Shown here piece by piece: positions 1 through 61,045 of a stretch of 64,000 nucleotides of DNA (positions are counted from its first letter, which is position 1; every line of letters begins with the position of its first letter). Source of the stretch: Amorphochlora amoebiformis (lineage: Eukaryota > Cercozoa > Chlorarachniophyceae); the NCBI GenBank assembly GCA_054601695.1, contig BAAHQB010000131.1, forward strand, positions 62,001-126,000, written 5' to 3'. Both the position numbers and the translations under genes were made by a program. The notes beneath the pieces were generated by a model. It worked only from the letters and a program-made list of their open reading frames with translations. It ran no database searches and had not been told where the DNA came from.

Positions 1-214
1 GCGAGAAAGAGAGAGCGAGAAAGAGAGAGCGAGAAAGAGAGAGAGCGAGAAAGAGAGAGAGCGAGAAAGAGAGAGAGCGAGAAAAGAGAGAGAGAAAGAA
101 AGAGACAGAGAGAGCGCGCGAGGACGCGAGAGACAGAGAGCAAGAAAGAGCAAGAGTGAGCGAGAGAGAGAGAGCGAGAAAGAGAAAGAGAGAGAGAGAG
201 CGAGAGAAAGAGAA

Positions 215-245
<31 letters not shown>

Positions 246-888
246 GGGAGAGAGAGAAAGAGAGAGAGAGAGAAAAAAAGAGAGAGTTTGAGAGAGAAAG
301 AGAGATGGAGAAAACGAAAAGAGAGGGATGTGAGATGAAAGAGAGAGAGAGCGAGAAAGAGAGAGAGAGAGAGGGGGAGAGAGAGAGAGAGAAAGAGAGA
401 GAGAGAAAGAGAGAAGGAGAGAAGAGAGAGAAGCAGAGAAGAGAGAGGAAGAGAGAGAAAGAGAGAAGAGAGAGAAAGAGAGAGAGAAAAAGGAGATAGA
501 GAGAGAGAGAGAAAGAGAAAGAGAGGAGAGAGTGAGAGATGGAGAAAGCGATAAGAGTGAGATGAAAGAGAGAGAGAGAGCGCGCGAGAAAGAGAGAGAG
601 AGAGAGAGAGAACGAGAAAGAGAGAGAGAGAACGAGAAAGAGAGAGAGAGAACGAGAAAGAGAGAGAGAGAGAGAGAGAACGAGAAAGCGAGAGAGAGAG
701 AGAGAGAACGAGAAAGAGAGAGAGAGAACGAGAAAGAGAGAAAGAAAGAGAACGAGAACGAGAGAGAGAGAGAGAGAGAGAGATGTGAGATGAAAGAGAG
801 AGAGAGCGAGAGAGAGAATGAGAGAGAGAGAGAGAGAGATGTGAGATGAAAGAGAGAGAGAACGAGAAAGAGAGAGAGAGAATGAGAA

Positions 889-938
<50 letters not shown>

Positions 939-965
939 CGAGAGAGAGAGAGAGATGTGAGATGA
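1..965. repeat. GA-rich (purine on plus strand) low-complexity tract
   Basis: Imperfect GAGA/GAAAGA with occasional GCGAGA and GATGTGAGATGAAAGAGA units (four copies of the latter, near 323, 780, 839 and 955). It lies in the intron after the last visible exon of the coiled-coil gene, so the RNA is CU-rich. The open frames here are poly-Arg/Glu artefacts. Confidence 0.9.
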
Positions 966-985
966 AAGTAGAGAGGTAGCGGGAC

Positions 986-26806
<25,821 letters not shown>

Positions 26807-27037
26807 TTCTTCGCCACAGTGACGATGACGTCCCCACAACGACGGTCACGCCCTCTGTCACGCTATTATGCACAACGCTTCACTACTATTAATGAACATC
26901 ACGTGGAGTCACGGTATTGTCACGGTATCCAAATTCTGGAGCTCATTCCGTCACGGCTACACACTGATATGTCACGGACCTGTCACGCTCTGTATTGTCA
27001 GGAGCACACTCGTCAAGAGGTGGAAAAATCCGCACGA
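26807..27037. promoter_or_regulatory. Divergent promoter with GTCACG cluster (coiled-coil gene / CZIB-like gene)
   Basis: The 231 bp between the two divergent start codons contain no (TA)n, no telomeric repeat and no pyrimidine tract. They carry eight TCACG motifs on the plus strand (seven as GTCACG) between 26845 and 26987, spaced about 10-35 bp apart. No TATA-like box stands out. A plus-strand frame is open through this region up to the ATG at 27038. Its His/Arg/Ser-rich product looks non-protein-like, so I treat it as 5' flank. Motif clustering is seen directly; the regulatory role is inferred from position and from the similar cluster at 58202-58446. Confidence 0.55.
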
Positions 27038-27561
27038 ATGGTGAGTGTTTTTTTCCTTCTCTTTTTCGGGTATTTTTTGGGGGGGGGAGGGGGTGAGAGG
27101 GAGGGTTTTGAGGTAAAATTATGCGTGATTAAGTTTTTCCTTGTTTTTTTCGGGTTGGGGGGGGGGCTGAAGCCATTGTTTGCGCTCGAGATGAAGGTCG
27201 TTTGTTTACTTTTAATACATATGTTGATATACAGCTATACGTGTCGGGGATATGTGTTATACTATTAGAGGGTTTGGGTATATCGTCTCAAGGGTCAGGT
27301 CGACAGTGTATATATGCAGATTTTTGATAATATGTCGTAGTATGCCACGTGCACACCACGGATATATGTATACATTTTTGGATGTAAACATATACATATA
27401 TAGACATATATTCGTGCATATTAGTGTGTTGTGTGTTCTACATTAGGGGGGGGAATGTTATCATGAATATACATGTGTATATACATGTGTATGTACATGA
27501 TATACACATGTGTATATACATGTGTGTAAAGATTTATCCATGTAATAGATTGATTATGTGG

Positions 27562-27600
<39 letters not shown>

Positions 27601-29468
27601 GCATTATTAGGGTTAGATTAGGGTTGGCATTAGGGTTGGAGCATTAGGGTTAGTATTAGGGTTGCATTGATTAGGGTCATTGATCAGAACACCAAGAGAA
27701 ATCGTTCCCCGGGGGGCGAGACATTAATGTTTCATGAAAAAGAAAAAAAAAAAAAAATTATAAAATTCTTTAAATTTTTATTTTTTAATTTTTTTTTTTT
27801 TTTTGAAAAGTGTGATATGGAAGGGTTGGCGACCCTGTCGAAGGATCAGAAGTCGCGTCTTAATATTCAGGTACCAGTATGTATTTATATATATTTATAT
27901 ATATATATATATTATATATATATATAATATATATATATATATTATATATATATATATAATATATATATAAACAGATATATATATATATGCTTGTATGTCG
28001 TCTTAAAATATACACGAAAACAGAAGTTTTTACTTTTATATAGGCTCGCCTTCAAAACGGAGATATAATGAAAGAATATCTGATATGTATATATATATAC
28101 ATATGCATGTGTCATGTTAAAATATACGCACAAACACCGAATTTTTTATATTTTATACCGAATTTTTTATATTTTATACAGGTTCGCCTCCAAAACGGAG
28201 ATATAATGAAAAATATCTGGGTAGATCCCAACGAGGTAATCTATACCAATAGGGTTAGGGTTAGAGTTAAGGTTAGGGTTAGGGTTAGGGTTATCAGGGT
28301 TAGGGTTAGGGTTAGGGTTATCAAGGTTAGGGTTAGGGTTAGGGTTAGGGATAGGCTTACTTATAGCACTAAGGTTAGGGTTAAGATTAGGGTTAGGCGC
28401 ATTTATACAATTAGGTAGGGTTAGGGTTAGGGTCAGGATTAGGGTTAGGGTTAGAGTTTGGGTACTTTTAACATTAGGGCTAGGGTTAGGGTTAGGGTTA
28501 GGGTTAGGGTTAGGGTTAGGGTTAGGGTTAGGGTTAGGGTTGGAGATAGTCCATAATCGTTTTCATAGTCTGTCATAAACACAAAGCCTAAACCTCAACC
28601 CTAACCCTAACTCATCCTGTGGAGGAGTCAATGGTCCTCGGACTAAGACATGCTGAATAATCTGATAACCCTAACCCTAACCCTAACCCTAACCCTAACC
28701 TTAACCCTAACCTTAACCCTTTTTCCTCTGTTCGGTCCATAGGATCCCCAACCCTAACCCTAACCCTAACCCTAACCCTAACCTTAAAATTAATGCGGAA
28801 AAAAAAAAGAAAAATATATATATTTTTTTTTGGTTAACACGGTGATATATGTATATTTATATACATAAAAAAACAATATATGTATATATAGATATAAAGT
28901 ACTTATATTCCACCAAAAAAAATAAATAAATAAATAAATAATAATCATTCTTTTTGTCAGGAGAAAGAGGTCCCGGGGTCAAGAGGAACGGTGAATCCTA
29001 ACCTAACCCTAACCCTAACCCTAACCGTAACCCTAACCCTAACCGTAACCCTAACCTTAACCGTAACCCTAACCCTAACGTAACCCTAACCCGAACCCTA
29101 ACCCTAACCCTAACCGTAACCCTAACCCTAACCTTAACCCTAACCCTAACCGTAACCCTAACCCTAACCGTAACCCTAACCGTAACCTAACCCTAACCCT
29201 AACCCTAACGTAACCCTAACCCTTACATGTACAGGTAAACGTGGTGATTACCCTAACCTTAACCCAAACCCTAACCGTAACCCTAACCGTAACCCTAGCC
29301 CTAACCGTAACCCTAACCCTAACCGTAACCCTTACCGTAACCCTAACCCTAACCCTAACCCTAACGGTAACCCTAACTCTAACCCTAGCCTTACATGTCC
29401 AGGTAAACGTGGTGATTAAGCCAAAAGGCGAGAAAAAAGCTTCCACGTGAGTCTAAATAATATGTATG

Positions 29469-29510
<42 letters not shown>

Positions 29511-29761
29511 TGAGTCTAAATAATATATATATATATATGTAGATATGTAGATAGATATGAAGATATATATATATATATATATATTGGATATGTAGATGTA
29601 GATATATATATATATGTATATATGGGGATGGATATGTAAATAAGTATATGTATGTAAATTATATATATATACATATATATATATAATGTATACACATATG
29701 CATGTACAAACAATAGTACATAAGTATCTAAGTAGGAATGAACACATGTATACCTACATAC

Positions 29762-29795
<34 letters not shown>

Positions 29796-29814
29796 ATACA
29801 TTTGTACATCATAC

Positions 29815-29854
<40 letters not shown>

Positions 29855-29952
29855 CTATATATATATATATATGTATCTATATATATATATAACGTACAAA
29901 GTTACAATGTTACATGGATGGTATGTACAAATATATGAAAATAGAATGCGTA

Positions 29953-29998
<46 letters not shown>

Positions 29999-30068
29999 TA
30001 TATATTTATGTTATATATATATATATATGTATATTAATATGAAGGAAAATAGAATGCGTATGTACATT

Positions 30069-30110
<42 letters not shown>

Positions 30111-31313
30111 CATACATTTATGTATGGTCCATGTATACACATATTTATTATGTACACATAGATACATACATATATACAAATATACATATACAATATCTAA
30201 TATATATACATACCTATATATATACCTCTATTCGCTAACTCCACATTGATAAACATACATCAGAACATTTTTTTACACAAAATCACCCAAATTTATACCC
30301 AAACAAACAACAATCAGAATCAAGTTGGTTAGCACAGGGTACCCCACTTACAAAGAGGGCTCTGACTGGCATACAATTGCTACCCTAGACTGCCGCGGCC
30401 TATCTGTACCTAACCCTAACCCTAACCCTAACCCTATCCCTAACCCTAACCCTAACCCTAATCCTAACCCTAACCCTAACACACAATGTGACATGCTGAA
30501 TAATCTGATCCTAACCCTAACCCTAACCCTAACCCTAACACATAATGGAGTCAATGGTCCCAGGACTAAGACATGCTGAATAATCTGATCCTAACCCTAA
30601 CCCTAACCCTAACCCTAACCCTAACCCTAACCTAGGTAGAAAGTTGGGAATTTATCGGTGAGGATCTCACGGCCACGACACCGGGCGGCGAAGAGGTTAC
30701 GGAAACCCTAACCCTAACTCGAATCCTAACACCAAACCCATGTACCTAACCCTAACCCTAACCCTAACACTAACCCTAACCCTAACCCTAATCCTTAAAA
30801 TCAGGTGGAGGTTGAGCTTGAAGACGGTGTGAATCATGACGCTAACCCTAACCCTTACCCTAACCCTAACCCTAACCTTAACCCTAACCCTAACCCTAAT
30901 TCGATTCTCTGGGCCTGTGCTCTGTCTCTCTTTTTTTCTCTTTTTTGGTTTTTTCTGTTTCTCTTATTGTTTTTTCTTTCCGTTTCTCTTTATTGTTTTT
31001 TCTTTCCGTACATATTCATAACATCCCTCAGACTCTGCCAACATCAATACATTCATGAGGAGGTTTCACCCTCTCTCTTCTCCCCTCTTCTCATTCCTTC
31101 CTACCCTTCTCTCCTTTCTCCGTCTAATCGACCTTAACCCCAACCTTATCCTAACCGTCGCCCGAGCCCCTAAGCCTAACCCTAACTCTTTCTCTTATTG
31201 TTTTTCTTTCTGTTTTTCTTATTGACTTCTTTCTGTTTTTCTTATTGACTTGTGTTGATAGCTGTCTGTCTCGGAATCTCTACTTTGTTTCGCTGTCTTT
31301 AATACATACATAT

Positions 31314-31358
<45 letters not shown>

Positions 31359-31661
31359 ATAGTCTAGGTGAGTGATGTGGTTACGACGACAAGGCAGTGT
31401 CATATATAAACATATATAGATACATACATATATATATATATACATATATATATATATGTACATGTATATATATATATATGTACATATAGGTTGTTACAGT
31501 TTCTTCTAATACATATATAATATATTTTTTTATATATACATATATATATATACATATGTTCATCTATATATATATATATATGTATATATGCATAGGTGAG
31601 TACTATGGTTACGATGATAAGGCAGAGTCAGAGACTAGCATTACAGGAATTCAAACTAGGG

Positions 31662-31698
<37 letters not shown>

Positions 31699-31994
31699 TT
31701 ATATAAGCATATATATATATATGTAAGCATGTGTGTATGTACATATGTGTATATATGTATAAGCATATATGTATATTCATATGTATATATATATATATAT
31801 ATGTATATATTATATTTGGAAAACATTATATATCTGTATATATGTAGATTTCCATATATGTAAATATATATATATATATATGAACATTCTAGATATTATA
31901 TTGGTATATTCAACGGTGTAAATAGTACATATGTATATGTATGTATATATATATATATATATATATAAATATATATATGTATAAATATGTATAT

Positions 31995-32047
<53 letters not shown>

Positions 32048-32209
32048 ATATATATATGTAAATATCTATGAATATATAAATGTGTATTTATATATACATA
32101 TATATATATATATTATATATATATATATATATCATCTAGATAATGCTATTCCAACTCCTCTTCTTTTGGTAATTTTTCCTTAGGTGAGCAAAGGAAGCCT
32201 AAAAAAAGG

Positions 32210-32263
<54 letters not shown>

Positions 32264-32369
32264 TATATATATATATATATATCATCTAGATAATGCTATT
32301 CCAACTCCTCTTCTTTTGGTAATTTTTCCTTAGGTGAGCAAAGGAAGCCTAAAAAAAGGCAAGAAGTAA
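27038..32369 (+). CDS. UPF0587/CZIB (C1orf123)-like protein, 10 exons, 148 aa
   Basis: Exons: 27038-27040 (ATG, donor GTGAGT), 27811-27870, 28182-28235, 28961-28990, 29403-29446, 30333-30405, 30636-30695, 30805-30826, 31596-31660, 32334-32369 (stop TAA). All phases agree. Recognisable family blocks in order: [14 protein letters not shown] (family G-S-R-G-x-A-N-L-V-x-K), [20 protein letters not shown] (family F-x-T-I-x-x-F-x-C-R-G-L-x-P-V-D-F) and [20 protein letters not shown] (family W-x-D-Y-D-E-K-x-x-x-S-V-x-I). Length matches the roughly 160-residue family. The two CXXC zinc pairs are not there: the first site reads [11 protein letters not shown] and the second [10 protein letters not shown]. 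Such proteins are small zinc-binding factors of poorly known role, so this may be a metal-free variant. The tail is Lys-rich ([11 protein letters not shown]). A start in the upstream open frame cannot be excluded. Introns are telomeric repeat, (TA)n and T-rich. Confidence 0.75.
28044..28092 (+). pseudogene. Upstream variant copy of CZIB-like exon 3
   Basis: TATAG then [14 protein letters not shown], paralogous to [18 protein letters not shown] at 28182-28235. The frame of the shared part is open, but no GT gives phase 0 afterwards. It could be a mutually exclusive alternative exon or a decaying copy. Confidence 0.6.
28250..28800. repeat. Telomeric arrays, TTAGGG then CCCTAA, in CZIB-like intron 3
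   Basis: TTAGGG at 28250-28545, then after about 45 bp CCCTAA at 28590-28795. Between lies a unit with GGAGTCAATGGTCCTCGGAC and TAAGACATGCTGAATAATCTGAT. Head-to-head orientation within one intron. Confidence 0.95.
28997..29395. repeat. Telomeric array with CCGTAA variants in CZIB-like intron 4
   Basis: CCCTAA mixed with frequent CCGTAA, broken at 29222-29250 by a truncated copy of the next exon's acceptor (CATGTACAGGTAAACGTGGTGATT). The true acceptor is CATGTCCAG before 29403. Confidence 0.95.
30410..30900. repeat. Short CCCTAA arrays separating CZIB-like exons 6-8
   Basis: Arrays at 30410-30480, 30511-30540, 30590-30634, 30703-30798 and 30840-30900. The donor at 30406 (GTACCTAACCC) and the acceptor at 30635 (CTAACCTAG) are formed by array-edge sequence. 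Confidence 0.9.
32105..32214 (+). repeat. 110-bp duplicate of the last CZIB-like intron/exon boundary
   Basis: TCATCTAGATAATGCTATTC through GTGAGCAAAGGAAGCCTAAA with AAAAGGC is duplicated, here and at 32281-32360. The second copy continues to the stop codon; the first runs into (TA)n after GGC. Confidence 0.85.
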
Positions 32370-33275
32370 TCAAAGTTTTTTTTTGGGTGAAACCCTGCAA
32401 TCTGATGTTGTAGATATAATTTCTTTATTTTCTAGATTTTCGAGCTATCATGCGCATCAGATTAAATTTGAATTTCAAATTACATACATGATGGTGAATA
32501 TTCTATTACGAGGCGTTTAGCTGAATTCTTCCAAAAAAAACATAATTAATTCTTCGCATGGCTGCCATTTGAATTCAAACAGGGGTCGTGCTTTTTTTTC
32601 TCTACCATGGTCGAGATATGTGGCTATATATCAATGATCGACTGATTATTTGAACTAGTGATGTCATTCATGATGTATATTAGATAATTATACGAATAGT
32701 AATTTATTAGATTTACTACCTAGATTATATTTTGTCACGAGAGTCTATGTGTATATATGTGTAAATATATATATATATATATTTACTAGATATGTATGTG
32801 TATATACTAGATATATATATATATATACTCATATCTAGATATAGATATCTATTTCTTCTTTTTTTATTTAACTACAAAGCTATACACAGTACGAAAATCA
32901 AGTCAATCAATTTCATTACTAACAAACACAGTCGTAGATTCACTCCGTACTCTCTAGACTCTAGTGCGAAACACACAAACACTCATGACCCACTCGCCGA
33001 CTAGACCTCTAAACGGCTCAGATGATTGGCAATTGTCGAGAAAATCTGGCTTTGTATCTTCGTGAAACACGCTATGTGAGCTTTTCTTCGGCTGTGCGGG
33101 CTTGCAAGCTTTGGATCTCTTACATTGGCTATGAGGGTTTCCAACCTCTCTTCGGGGGACCTCCCGGTGGGGTGTTCAGATGTCGTTTTTGGCTATTGGA
33201 AGACTGGATATATATATATATATATTGTATATATATATATTATATATATATATATATATATTGTATATGTAGTAC

Positions 33276-33350
<75 letters not shown>

Positions 33351-33453
33351 GTGTTCAGATGTCGTTTTTGGCTGTTGGGAGACTGAGGGTATGTATAGTA
33401 TGTTGCTATATGTGGTATATATATATATATATATTGTATATGTAGTACATATG

Positions 33454-33493
<40 letters not shown>

Positions 33494-33557
33494 TTTAATA
33501 TAATAATATAATATAATATATATATATATATATATAAATACGTATATGTATATATTG
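32370..33557. other. Convergent 3' intergenic region, CTAG-rich
   Basis: Lies between the stop codons of the CZIB-like gene (plus) and the Lys-rich-tail gene (minus). About the first 830 bp are ordinary AT-rich sequence with TCTAGAT/CTAG motifs and only short (TA)n. From about 33150 there is a duplicated segment (TGTTCAGATGTCG... at 33174 and 33353) separated by long (TA)n. Either copy could read [10 protein letters not shown] on the plus strand, with a GTATGT donor in the second copy. I found no exon to join it to, so no gene is called. Confidence 0.5.
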
Positions 33558-39060
<5,503 letters not shown>

Positions 39061-39325
39061 CTATATATATATATATACATATCATATATATATATTTACA
39101 TATAGACATATCACATATATATATAAATATATATATATATATATTATATATGTATATAAACGTAAATACACATATATATATATATGTATATATATATATA
39201 TGTACATTTGTATATAATATATAATATGTATATAAATAGGTCTATAGATTATGTCCTTTTGATAGTAACTCCTCCTATATATATATATATATCATATATA
39301 TATATATATATTTACATATAGACAT

Positions 39326-39366
<41 letters not shown>

Positions 39367-39403
39367 GTTTACGTTCGAACCCCTGTGTGTCGAGGGTCGA
39401 TAG

Positions 39404-39439
<36 letters not shown>

Positions 39440-39500
39440 CGTAAATACATCTTGTCATTTGATACTAAATCTCGTATATATATATCATATATATATTTAC

Positions 39501-39549
<49 letters not shown>

Positions 39550-39669
39550 TATGTTCGAACCCTTGTGTGTCGAGGGTAGATAGATCTTGTACGTTTGAAA
39601 GTAAACACGTATATATATATATATATATATCATATATATTATGTCTTTTATATAAGTTCTCCTATATAT

Positions 39670-39738
<69 letters not shown>

Positions 39739-39915
39739 ATATGTATATAAATAGGTCGATAGATCTTGTCCTTTTGATAGTAACTCCTCCTATATATATA
39801 TATATATATCATATATATATATATATTTACATATAGACATATCATATATATATATATATATAATATATATGTATATAAACGTAAATACACATATAAATAT
39901 ATATATACATATATC

Positions 39916-39962
<47 letters not shown>

Positions 39963-40052
39963 AATATAATATGTATATAAATAGGTCGATAGATCTTGTC
40001 CTTTTGATACTAACTCATCCTATATATATATATATTTACATATAGACATATC

Positions 40053-40084
<32 letters not shown>

Positions 40085-40165
40085 GTATATATATAATATA
40101 TAATATATATATATATAAGTAGGTCGATAGATCGTGTCGTTTTGATAGTAAATCCTATATATATA

Positions 40166-40212
<47 letters not shown>

Positions 40213-40285
40213 ATATATATTCGAATATATATAAATATATATTCAACAGTTCGATAGATCGTGTCCTTTCGATATTAATTCCTCC

Positions 40286-40316
<31 letters not shown>

Positions 40317-40372
40317 ATATATAAATCAGTATATATTCATAGTTCGCGTCATATATCGATACTTCCTATAAA

Positions 40373-40420
<48 letters not shown>

Positions 40421-40463
40421 GTATATACATATATACATAAATATATAATATACATACATACAT

Positions 40464-40509
<46 letters not shown>

Positions 40510-40564
40510 GTATATACATATATACATAAATATATAATATACATACATACATACACACACACAC

Positions 40565-40598
<34 letters not shown>

Positions 40599-41284
40599 GT
40601 ATATACATATATACATAAATATATAATATACATACATACATACACACACACATATATATATATATAAATGTATATACATATATACATAAATATATAATAT
40701 ACATACATACATACACACACACATATATATAGGTCTTCGTGAGTGAAATAGAGACATGGAGAGAGCAAAGAGAAAGAGGGGGAGAAGAGAAGGTGGGAAG
40801 ATAAAGAGAGAGAGAGTGGGCGAGCAAAAGAGAGAGGGCGAGCAAAAGAGAGAGGGCGAGCAAAAGAGAGAGGGCAGAGGGCAGGATTGGGAGAGAGCAG
40901 GGAGGGAGCGAGAAGAGAAGAAAGACACGGCAGAGACAGACGAATAGAGGGAAAGAACACACACAGAGAGATAGAGAGTGTGAGAGAGAGAGAGAGAAGG
41001 GAATTGAAAGAGAGAGAAAGAGAAAGAGACATAGAGAGGGGAACGAATAGTATAGAAAATAAGAAAGAGAGGGGAGAGGGAGAGAAAGTAGAGAGAGAGA
41101 GAGGCATGTAGAGGAGAGAGAGTAGAGAGAGAGAGAGAAGAGAGAGAGAGGGAAGTGAGAGAGGGAAGAGAGAGGGAAGAGAGTGAGGGAGATTAGTTGC
41201 GAGCAACAGAGAGAGAGAGACGTTAGTTGAGAGCGAGAGAGCGAGAAAGAGAGAGAGCACGAGAGCGAGAGAGCGCGATGGAAA
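39061..41284. other. 5' region of the Lys-rich-tail gene and 3' flank of the Cwc2 homologue
   Basis: Holds truncated copies of the 39060 exon up to about 40290, a tandem array of about 105-bp (TA/CA) units at 40380-40735, and a GA-rich tract at 40741-41280 that ends at the Cwc2 stop codon. There is no GTCAC cluster like those at the divergent promoters. The upstream exon(s) and promoter of the Lys-rich-tail gene should be here, but I could not fix them. Confidence 0.4.
40741..41280. repeat. GA-rich tract after the Cwc2 stop codon
   Basis: Irregular GA-rich sequence with three 18-bp GCAAAAGAGAGAGGGCGA units at 40822-40876. It ends 4 bp from the Cwc2 stop. CU-rich on the minus strand; could be 3' UTR/downstream flank of Cwc2 or 5' flank of the next gene. 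Confidence 0.85.
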
Positions 41285-58069
<16,785 letters not shown>

Positions 58070-58615
58070 TAAGAGAAAAGAGATAGCTCCTACTAACGTC
58101 CAAGCCGCTAGAAATCCTCTACAGACGCCCCGATGGAGTCTCCATGGCCTCCGAGCAGACCTCCGGCTGCGGACACTGAATGCCATCGATTGTCACTTAG
58201 AGTGACGACTCACTCAATCAATGTGACAGGTGGCTATGTCACCAAAGTAGGCGGTATGTCACCAAGGGTGACAAGTCAGGGGGTGTGATACATGGGAGCG
58301 TCACATGGGTACACATGGCAACGGACACCAGAGCGTGACTTTGTTGATAATCACGAATTATATATCGTGACGTCCTGTTAAATCACAAATATGTGGCGTG
58401 ATATTGCGAAAGATCACACCCAAACTGTGATTTAAGGTGCTGTCACGTACCCCACCCAGATTCGTATAAGAGCCTACCGATAACTTGGCACAAGCAGATA
58501 ATCGCCGTGAGCCCTGAAGGTAACCGCGAGCACCCCTCCTTGCGCTCAACCCCGAACCACCCCCTGCCTTTTCTTCTCAGAAATAATCGGAATCTTTTCC
58601 CGCGAAAATCAGATC
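58070..58615. promoter_or_regulatory. Divergent promoter with GTCAC/GTGAC cluster (Cwc2 homologue / presequence protein)
   Basis: Between the divergent ATGs at 58069 (minus) and 58616 (plus). Free of (TA)n and telomeric repeats. Nine GTCAC or GTGAC motifs lie between 58202 and 58446, plus several TCACA/TGTGA relatives. The motif is the same as in the other divergent promoter at 26807-27037, though here it occurs in both orientations. It is the longest non-repetitive stretch near a start codon in the window. The regulatory role is inferred. Confidence 0.55.
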
Positions 58616-59599
58616 ATGATCCGTAAAGTTGCTCTCTTTGCCATCGTCTTTGCTGCGACCTTCTTGGCGCTCACCCAGATCTTCCATTGTGCGTAAAAAA
58701 ATCAACAAATTGACACATTCACACGCCTTCATGTGTTCTCACACGTCTCATGAACCGACCTGAATACATTCGCACGCCCAACGTGCACGCAAACACGCAC
58801 GTAGATACTCACTTGCCCGTCGACTTGAACATCATGCTGCACATCTCCACGGGCACAAACCGCAATATATCAGTCACCCCCTCTTGGCACAGCTAATGTC
58901 AGCCCGAAAACCTCCCTTGGCTCGGAAAAAAAGCCCGAGATACTGTCCGCGTTTCCCCAGTTTCTCGGCCCCGGAACCAGCGGGGTGGTTTGGGGGGTAC
59001 CATATCCGTTTTTTCTGCTCATTTGTGGACGTGTTTTGTTTGCTTTCTTTCTTTCAGATGACGATAAGGTTAGCGCTGCACCTGTGCGTAGTACGTCGCG
59101 TATGGCTCTTAGGCCTATGATCAGGACTTCCCCCAGGGTACGTCCACCTAGCCCGAGTAGCAACCTTACTAGCTTCCTTTCACTTTTCAGCATCATATCT
59201 CTTGTATATATGTACCCTCGGTAGTCTTTAAGATCTTAAAGTTTCTTCAATATTTCTGCCCCCTCCTCCCCCCCTTCTCAGAGGGATGGGGCTAGGATTT
59301 TACTATTGGGTTCTGTCTGGGATATATACGTTAGGTTTAGAGCCTAAGATATGTAAATTTTTACAGCTGTTTCATCTTGGTGTGATTAGCAATGTCAAGA
59401 TCTTCTCTCTCCCTCCGTCTCTCTCTTTCTCTCTCTCTCTCTTTCTATCTCTCGTGTATCCTCCTCCCTCCCATTCTAACAAACTCAGGTTCATTTATAA
59501 TTCACCCTTTCTTCTCAGCTCTCTCTTCTCTTCTCTGTCGTTTAGGTGTATGATATATATCACCTTCTTTCTGGGTTTGGGGCATAGAGATAGTATATT

Positions 59600-59639
<40 letters not shown>

Positions 59640-59728
59640 TGATATATGTTCATACATTGATATAAAAGGTTCATATGCGCAGTCGCATGTACGTCGCTAA
59701 GGATGACAAGATGGTTCCCGATAAGGTA

Positions 59729-59783
<55 letters not shown>

Positions 59784-59837
59784 TGTATAAAAAACCTTAA
59801 ATATGTACGTTATACATGTGATTTTTGTAAATATTAT

Positions 59838-59874
<37 letters not shown>

Positions 59875-59936
59875 TGTGTTATAATAGTGTGAACCCGACA
59901 AGGACCTGGCCCCAAGAGATGGAAGCTTCATTGATG

Positions 59937-60026
<90 letters not shown>

Positions 60027-60123
60027 CATATACATATATATATATAATACATATATATATATATATATATATATAATATGCATGCTTAGATTTATCTAAA
60101 TAAATCATTTTTATATACAGATA

Positions 60124-60159
<36 letters not shown>

Positions 60160-60263
60160 ACACATATATATATAAATATAGTATGTAAATATATAAATAT
60201 TTACCTTTAATATTTTATAGATGGTTATGAACGAATGGCTTTGCAAGGCTTCTCCCACAAGGG

Positions 60264-60332
<69 letters not shown>

Positions 60333-60388
60333 GGAATCTATTAAATATATGTAACCAATAATATATATATATATATTTATATATAACT

Positions 60389-60428
<40 letters not shown>

Positions 60429-60495
60429 ACATATATGTATACATATCGAAAATGGCTTTGCAAGCCTTCTCCCACCAGGGTATCTACACAGCAGC

Positions 60496-60542
<47 letters not shown>

Positions 60543-60711
60543 CATTGTTATTGATCGCCAAGCCGATATGAACCAAGAGATGAAGGATAACAAAGAAGGT
60601 GTTATATATATATATATATATATAATATATATATACGCGTGTGTGTGAGAGAGAGAGAGTGTGTGTTAGATTTATTTCGTATCTTTGGTATTTCTGTATA
60701 TGTAAACATAT

Positions 60712-60760
<49 letters not shown>

Positions 60761-60800
60761 CGATATGTAGATACAAATATATATATAAACATTAACATAC

Positions 60801-60835
<35 letters not shown>

Positions 60836-60920
60836 ATATAATATAATATAATATAATTTATTAGAAAAAAATATAATAATACGTAGATACAAATATATAT
60901 AATGTATATAAACATTAACA

Positions 60921-60969
<49 letters not shown>

Positions 60970-61045
60970 AATCACACGCATATAATATATACCTGTAGGG
61001 CTGTGGGGTCTGCTCCCCGACCTTCCTAGCCTAGACAGCAAGTAA
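58616..61045 (+). CDS. Unidentified 134-aa protein with signal peptide and possible plastid-type transit segment
   Basis: Exons: 58616-58688, 59058-59137, 59669-59725, 59888-59935, 60221-60262, 60541-60598, 60999-61045 (stop TAA); 405 bp with consistent phase. It begins [20 protein letters not shown], a basic n-region followed by a hydrophobic helix. Then come [20 protein letters not shown] and [20 protein letters not shown], rich in S/T/R/M and nearly free of acids. Signal peptide plus basic hydroxylated stretch is the layout of bipartite presequences of complex (secondary) plastids; a secreted or membrane protein is the alternative. The remainder reads [51 protein letters not shown] and [16 protein letters not shown] do not recognise the mature part. 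Introns are (TA)n with one CT-rich stretch. The exon at 59669 is the least secure because nearby AGs compete. Confidence 0.65.

Noticed and set aside
26819-27268. 149-codon plus frame beginning MTMTSPQRR
   Set aside because: Runs through the GTCACG cluster and past a strong GTGAGT donor into G/T-rich intron. Only its last ATG (27038) is taken as the start.
60992-61019. Minus-strand exon reading [13 protein letters not shown]
   Set aside because: Good splice-like edges, but the minus gene on the right ends at 62072. The plus reading ([15 protein letters not shown] then stop) fits the phase of the preceding plus exon.
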